From Paenibacillus stellifer (GTDB lineage Bacteria > Bacillota > Bacilli > Paenibacillales > Paenibacillaceae), in NCBI RefSeq assembly GCF_000758685.1, contig NZ_CP009286.1, positions 5,499,001 to 5,563,000 of the forward strand: a DNA stretch of 64,000 nucleotides. The letters run 5' to 3'. The notes under the pieces were generated by a model. The model made no database searches. It was given only the letters and a program-made list of their open reading frames with translations, and was not told the origin of the DNA. Below, piece after piece: positions 59,545 through 64,000 of this stretch; position 1 is the first letter of the stretch, and each line of letters starts with the position of its first letter. A program made the translations under genes and the position numbers.

Positions 59545-61159
59545 TATAGTCCGCCGTACGCATGGCCAATGCAACTGTGGTCAGCGTCGGATTGGCGGCT
59601 CCAAGGAAGGGCAGCACGCTGTTGTCCGCGACATAAAGGCCGGAGATCCCATGGACTTGACCGTATGGATTCGTCCCGGAGGTGTCGGGATCGCGGCCCA
59701 TCCGGCAAGTCCCCGATTCATGATCGCCGGCCAGAGCTTCTTGAAGGTTCAGGGAGACCATCGGCGTCTGGAGTATGGATGAAACATGCTTCACTGCTTC
59801 TTCCGCCAGCCCCAGTACCGCCAAATCCGCATCACTGTATGTAAGCTGAACCTGCGCTTCAGGCATGCCGTATTCATTCCGCACATTAGGATTGAAGAGG
59901 ATTTGATTCTCAAATCTCGATTCTACGTTGCCGACTCCGGCAATATTCATTTCCAATTGCTCCTTGAAAGGAGTCTGTGTGTCATGATAGAACCGGTAAC
60001 CGTTTGGGCCTCCAATTTGCACCTGAAACGGGCGCTCGCCAGTTTCGGGAATCAGTATGCCTATTGTGCCTAAAACATACGGATAATCTTTATGATTGAA
60101 TGTGGCCTTCCCGATCGCGTACGAATGATTCGTCAGGTAATGGCCAATCGCTCTCCCTCGTATTCCGGAATGATACAGTATCCTCGGTGTCTCGATAGTG
60201 CTTGCACACAAGACAACATTCTTCGCTTTCAACTCGAAGGAACGTTTATCCGGCGTCATTACTTGCAGCCCTCTTGCTCTTCCCCTCTCTGTTATCACCC
60301 TTACAGCGCGTGCCAATACAGCAAGGTCATACGGCCTTGGGTTCAACGCCTGAGCAAGGAACGCAATAGAGCTGAAAAAAACGTTGGAATGAATCTCTCC
60401 ATATTTGGTCGGTTCGAGGTCGGCGGCCATTGGCTCGTTCATGGCTTCGGCATATTCGCTGCTCCACAGACGGTTAAGAAAAATCTCATTGATCGGGGAG
60501 CCTTTTGTATAATAGTCCGTCACACCCATCGCCTGCTCGGCGATGCTGTAGTACAGCTCCATCTCCCGTTCCGGAACCGGCCAATCTCGGGAAGCAACAG
60601 CCGCATACATCCGCGGACTAACCACGCTCCATTTCAACGTTCTTCCTCCAAGCGCGATAACTTGTCGCAATTTTGTCCCCGGGATCGGTATTGCAAATTG
60701 GGGATCGTTATAGGCAATGTCAAGATAGTCCAGGTGATTCATGGTCTGGACATTCATGAGATTGGTCGGCAGCAGCAAATCGCCAGCTTCTACGACTCCA
60801 ATCTTCTTTCCGTTATTCCCCCACTGCTGGCATAATCGCCATAGAACGGCTCCACCGCCTGCTCCAGTGCCTGCAATGAGCACATCATATTCGGTCTGAC
60901 TCATTTTTTCCAATGAGGTTAATGGAATCCATTCCAGCTTCGAAACGGGGCTGCTGAACGTCTTTGAATGGTCGGGCTGCGGAACAGGCAAGGGATTGGG
61001 CATAGGACCGGGTGAGGGGAGATTAATATTCAGGCCGGCAACAGGCTGGTCCGGTCCCGAAATATGCACGTTGATCGAAATCAATTGTTCCAGCTCGATC
61101 TGGAATTTATCTGCAACCGTTCGTAATGTATCTGCCGGGCCTGCGACATAAATTCTCAA
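59525..61159 (-). CDS. LysM-GMC oxidoreductase fusion
   Basis: A 544-residue protein. Residues 1-50 are a LysM motif (IYVAGPADTLRTVADKFQIE and LEQLISINVHI, then ISGPDQPVAGLNINLPSPG), then a proline-rich linker, then a GMC oxidoreductase: FAD site DVLIAGTGAGGGAVLWRL near residue 95, substrate-domain ALGGRTLKWSVVSPRMY, ASTIETPRILYHSG, and the C-terminal active-site region HESGTCRMG and GLYVADNSVLPFLGAANPTLT. GMC enzymes oxidise sugars or alcohols using FAD. A LysM before a GMC domain without a signal peptide suggests a spore- or cell-wall-associated, not secreted, enzyme. TTG start after AAGGTGA; 3' overlap of 20 bases with the lipocalin-like gene. Confidence 0.9.
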   Translation of the reverse strand: MRIYVAGPADTLRTVADKFQIELEQLISINVHISGPDQPVAGLNINLPSPGPMPNPLPVPQPDHSKTFSSPVSKLEWIPLTSLEKMSQTEYDVLIAGTGAGGGAVLWRLCQQWGNNGKKIGVVEAGDLLLPTNLMNVQTMNHLDYLDIAYNDPQFAIPIPGTKLRQVIALGGRTLKWSVVSPRMYAAVASRDWPVPEREMELYYSIAEQAMGVTDYYTKGSPINEIFLNRLWSSEYAEAMNEPMAADLEPTKYGEIHSNVFFSSIAFLAQALNPRPYDLAVLARAVRVITERGRARGLQVMTPDKRSFELKAKNVVLCASTIETPRILYHSGIRGRAIGHYLTNHSYAIGKATFNHKDYPYVLGTIGILIPETGERPFQVQIGGPNGYRFYHDTQTPFKEQLEMNIAGVGNVESRFENQILFNPNVRNEYGMPEAQVQLTYSDADLAVLGLAEEAVKHVSSILQTPMVSLNLQEALAGDHESGTCRMGRDPDTSGTNPYGQVHGISGLYVADNSVLPFLGAANPTLTTVALAMRTADYIIRSSM

Positions 61160-61336
61160 GCAGGTTCACCTTCCTCTTCGTTAAATTCCGGAGTCATCCC
61201 GTACATGTATATGCCTGCCGGTATTTTCGAATGCCCAGACTGCGGCCTATCGGGATTGCTGCGGTTGAAATACATTGAACATGGCAGGAGCGCATACACT
61301 CGGTAATAAGCCCGGAAAAAGGGAAGGAGGCATCCG

Positions 61337-62041
61337 ATGACGATATATCCACCAATCGCCGCTGGAGCATATAGTCCATGGCGGAAACCGGAAAGGAAAC
61401 GGGCATTGATTGTTCAAGGAGGATATCCGGGGCATCAACCCCAGGTGATTGCTCAAATTCTGGCTCGGATACTGACAGAGGAGCATTTTGAAGTTGAAAT
61501 TTCCGATACATTGGATGTCTTTCTCGATGCGGAGAAGCTGGCCCGAACCGATTTAATCGTTCCCGAATGGACAACGGGAGAGCTTACTCCGGAGCAACTC
61601 GGCAATTTCACGAATGCCGTTCAGAAGGGAACCGGGATTGCCGGAGTGCACGGAATGGGAGATTCCTTCCGCTGTGAAATCCAGTACCACGCCATGGTTG
61701 GCGGACAGTTCCTCGCACATCCTGGAGATACCGGGGTTACCTACACGGTCCATATCGCCGATCCGAACAATCCGCTGGTCATGGGAATCTGTGATTTTAC
61801 CGTAACTACGGAGCAATGGTATATGATCATCGATCCGTCTATACATGTGCTTACGACTACCTATTTCGACCGTATCAAGCCACCTCTGATATGGAGACCG
61901 GTTGTGATGCCGGTGTCCTGGATCAAGAAATACGGGGAAGGGCGTGTCTATTTTAACGCTCTCGGGCATTCTCCCGAAATCTTGCTGCTGCCGCAAGTAT
62001 TGACCATGGTTCGAAGAGGACTGCTGTGGGCTGCGAGATGA
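61337..62041 (+). CDS. ThuA-like protein
   Basis: A 234-residue protein of the ThuA class I glutamine-amidotransferase-like fold. RKRALIVQGGYPGHQPQVIAQIL opens the domain, with LDVFLDAEKLARTDLIVPEWTTG and GIAGVHGMGDSFRCEIQYHAMVGG as the nucleophile-like region (His in place of Cys), and FTVTTEQWYMIIDP later. ThuA of rhizobia takes part in trehalose and related disaccharide catabolism. It is divergent from the LysM-GMC gene and 37 bp before the SDR, likely in one operon with it. GGAAGGAGG precedes the ATG. Confidence 0.87.
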   Translation: MTIYPPIAAGAYSPWRKPERKRALIVQGGYPGHQPQVIAQILARILTEEHFEVEISDTLDVFLDAEKLARTDLIVPEWTTGELTPEQLGNFTNAVQKGTGIAGVHGMGDSFRCEIQYHAMVGGQFLAHPGDTGVTYTVHIADPNNPLVMGICDFTVTTEQWYMIIDPSIHVLTTTYFDRIKPPLIWRPVVMPVSWIKKYGEGRVYFNALGHSPEILLLPQVLTMVRRGLLWAAR

Positions 62042-62078
62042 ACGGCTGATTTTAACTTAGCGAGAAAAGAGGGGTACG

Positions 62079-62969
62079 ATGAAGCCCGTATTCGGCAGTT
62101 ACCGGAAATGTGAGACTGTTCCTATTTTCTACCCTCCGCAGCATCAGCCGGGGCAGCCTGGAATTGAATCCATCATGTGCCCCAGACCGGTATCCGAGAG
62201 GGCGGATAAGTCACCTGCGGGCAAGCTGGCGGATAAGCTGGCGATTATTACCGGCGGCGACAGCGGCATCGGAAGGGCGGTGTCCTATGCTTTTGCCAAA
62301 GAGGGAGCGGACATTGTCATTGTCTACTACAACGAACACGGAGATGCCGAAGAGACGCGGGCGAGAGTAACGGAGCTGGGCCGGAGATGCATTACGATTG
62401 CCGGAGATATTGGGGATGAGGATTTTTGCAAGCATGTGGTGGACCTGACCGTGCGAACGTTCGGCAAAATCGATATTCTGGTCAATAACGCAGCGGTGCA
62501 ATTTTACCAGCCGAGCATTGAGAACATCACCCGCGAACAGCTTGAATTGACGTTCCGAACCAATATATTTGCGATGTTCTTTCTGACCAAAGCGGCATTG
62601 CCTTACTTAAAGCCTGGAAGCGCGATTATCAATACCAGCTCCGAAACGGCAACAAGCGGCTACAAGGTATTGATTGATTACGCTTCAACCAAAGGGGCAA
62701 TCAGTGCGTTTACCCGTTCCTTGGCGCTTTCGGTAATCGATCGTGGAATACGTGTCAACGCCGTTGCTCCAGGCACTACCTGGACCCCTCTGGTCCCGGC
62801 CTCCTTCCCTCCGGAAGCTTACGCATCCAACGGCTTTGACTCCCCCATGAGAAGAGACGCCCAGCCTGTTGAACTCGCCCCGGCTTACGTATACCTGGCC
62901 TCCGACGATTCTTCCTATGTAATGGGGCAGGTAATCCATGTTAACGGCGGAAGCTACTTTGGTCAATGA
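62079..62969 (+). CDS. SDR-family oxidoreductase (YghA/YhdF-like)
   Basis: A 296-residue classical SDR with an extended N-terminus of about 45 residues (QPGIESIMCPRP is typical for the YghA-like group). The NAD(P) loop is IITGGDSGIGRAVSYAFAKEGADI, then NNAAVQ, catalytic Ser in INTSSETATSG, YxxxK in DYASTKGAISAF, and the C-terminal GQVIHVNGGSYFGQ. Members are general-stress or sugar-alcohol dehydrogenases; the substrate is unknown. It overlaps the convergent GerAB gene by seven bases at its end. Confidence 0.9.
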   Translation: MKPVFGSYRKCETVPIFYPPQHQPGQPGIESIMCPRPVSERADKSPAGKLADKLAIITGGDSGIGRAVSYAFAKEGADIVIVYYNEHGDAEETRARVTELGRRCITIAGDIGDEDFCKHVVDLTVRTFGKIDILVNNAAVQFYQPSIENITREQLELTFRTNIFAMFFLTKAALPYLKPGSAIINTSSETATSGYKVLIDYASTKGAISAFTRSLALSVIDRGIRVNAVAPGTTWTPLVPASFPPEAYASNGFDSPMRRDAQPVELAPAYVYLASDDSSYVMGQVIHVNGGSYFGQ

Positions 62970-64000
62970 GACCGCTTCTTGGCCGTGAACAGCGTGATGA
63001 GTGTCATAATGATCAAAGGAAGCACATTGGCGATCGCATTCCACAGCGGCCAAACGTTCCCTACGACTTCGCTCCATCTGGTCTCACCTTTATAGAGCAC
63101 GATGGAGAGCAAGAAATTGACCAGCGCAAGCGGGAAAATCAATATCCGATAATCCGTAAGCTTCAACAGCCGGGCAACCGTTAAGGCCAGCACCAGCAGC
63201 GCAATCGTCGCTTTCATAAAGGAGCCGACAACCAGTGCAAAACCGATAATGGATTCGATTCGCTCAATAATATCCTGGATATCGATCAACCGGGCAATCT
63301 GGAACAATGTATATTTAACCGAGCCGCATAACGGGCCCAGAACCATAATGGCGCATACTGTTACAAGGATGAAGCAGATGCCGTTCGCCACCATAGCGAG
63401 CAGCATGCCATGTTCGAAGCGTTCCCGGTCCTCCTTGCGGACGTAGGGCGTCAGCATGGAGAACAGAAAAATTTCACCATACGGAAATCCGGAGGTAAAA
63501 TATGCGCCATGCAGAATCGGTCTGATTCCTTCAGGAGCAATGGGAAACAGATGCTCCGGTTTGAAATAGTAAATAGACAATAACAAAGTTACAATTACGG
63601 ACAACACGGTGACGGAAATGAGGACGGTGAACATTCTCGCCATCGTCTCGATGCCCGAGCGGGCAGTCAATGAAACAATAAGGAATACACAGGCGTGAAT
63701 GACATACATAGGCGTTTCTCTCAGCATGGAGCTTCTAAAGAATAATCCGATATCCAGTACGATTCCGGCACTCATATGCAGAACGAGAGTAATGAACGGA
63801 ATCGCGAGCAGGACCGTAAACGGGCCGCCGATCATTTTTCGGCTGTAGTCAATAAAGCTGAGTCCCGGGTGCTGCCGGTTTAAATAGAGCAGGCCCAATA
63901 GAAAGATCACACCCAGGCTCCATGATATCAAAAGGGAAATCCATGCTCCTGTTTTGGCAAAGCTCGTTAGAGGTCCGGGAATGTTGATAATCGCAGAGCC
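62963..64000 (-). CDS. GerAB-type spore germination permease (partial, 5' end outside window)
   Basis: The frame stays open to the right edge, giving 345 residues of a polytopic protein with about nine or ten helices; only some 15-25 N-terminal residues are missing. Opening GSAIINIPGPLTSFAKTGAW and WISLLISWSLGVIFLLGLL, then an FPYGEIFLFSMLTPYVRK segment, are typical of GerAB/GerKB permeases of the APC superfamily, which form the nutrient-sensing germinant receptor with A and C subunits. The A and C genes should lie to the right. The TTG at 63931 is internal and not the real start. Confidence 0.9.
   Translation of the reverse strand, partial: GSAIINIPGPLTSFAKTGAWISLLISWSLGVIFLLGLLYLNRQHPGLSFIDYSRKMIGGPFTVLLAIPFITLVLHMSAGIVLDIGLFFRSSMLRETPMYVIHACVFLIVSLTARSGIETMARMFTVLISVTVLSVIVTLLLSIYYFKPEHLFPIAPEGIRPILHGAYFTSGFPYGEIFLFSMLTPYVRKEDRERFEHGMLLAMVANGICFILVTVCAIMVLGPLCGSVKYTLFQIARLIDIQDIIERIESIIGFALVVGSFMKATIALLVLALTVARLLKLTDYRILIFPLALVNFLLSIVLYKGETRWSEVVGNVWPLWNAIANVLPLIIMTLITLFTAKKRSH

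Overview
The window looks like a chromosomal segment of a spore-forming, moderately GC-rich Firmicute of the Paenibacillaceae, most likely Paenibacillus. The support is three spore genes (tlp, an alpha/beta-type small acid-soluble protein, and a GerAB-type germination permease), strong GGAGG-type ribosome binding sites, YesM/YesN two-component regulators beside an ABC sugar importer that lacks its own ATPase, several soluble chemotaxis receptors, and a group IIC intron. This is inferred from gene content; no rRNA or tRNA gene is present.

Layout. 1-9.5 kb: small stress and redox units, each with a visible regulator site: ArsR with SRPBCC protein, an auxin-efflux-type carrier, a multi-pass transporter, an EcsC-like protein beside a 14-copy octamer repeat, HxlR with a DJ-1-like protein and a QorB-like quinone reductase, and MarR divergent from a flavodoxin-fold quinone reductase. 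9.6-15.4 kb: a FIST-domain sensor overlapping a soluble chemotaxis receptor, NudC, a cupin protein and two more soluble receptors. 15.5-18.9 kb: a MoxR / DUF58 / DUF4129 operon. 19.2-25.4 kb: SRPBCC protein, GT8 glycosyltransferase, luciferase-like monooxygenase, membrane diguanylate cyclase, secreted beta-propeller protein and a small heme-type membrane protein. 25.4-29.9 kb: a sugar isomerase/epimerase gene interrupted by one amber codon, a cytoplasmic GH26 mannanase-like enzyme, a group IIC intron between that enzyme's stop and its presumed terminator, and tlp.

29.9-35.8 kb is the most coherent candidate system: a VTC-type polyphosphate polymerase-like protein, a DUF4956 membrane protein and a large secreted beta-helix lipoprotein, transcribed divergently from an OmpR-type two-component system. 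The shared intergenic region holds two inverted copies of an 18-bp direct-repeat motif, each with the same 9-bp spacing to a -10-like element, which suggests that the response regulator controls both operons. 36-42.5 kb: a GGDEF-EAL protein, an AAC(3)-like acetyltransferase, a divergent second IF-3, a GNAT protein, an SGNH esterase, then gene debris including a deletion-bearing phosphoketolase remnant. 42.6-50 kb: YesM/YesN-like regulators, two permeases and a lipoprotein sugar-binding protein.

50-64 kb: spore protein, ArsR divergent from an MFS exporter, YciI-like protein, TPR-SMI1/KNR4 protein, malate:quinone oxidoreductase, a membrane polysaccharide deacetylase with an unrecognised cytoplasmic N-domain next to a coiled-coil protein, then a tightly packed group (CrtC/AttH-like lipocalin, LysM-GMC oxidoreductase, ThuA-like protein, SDR) and a partial GerAB-type permease running off the right end. 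Short exact tandem duplications of 8-22 bp recur in intergenic DNA across the window.
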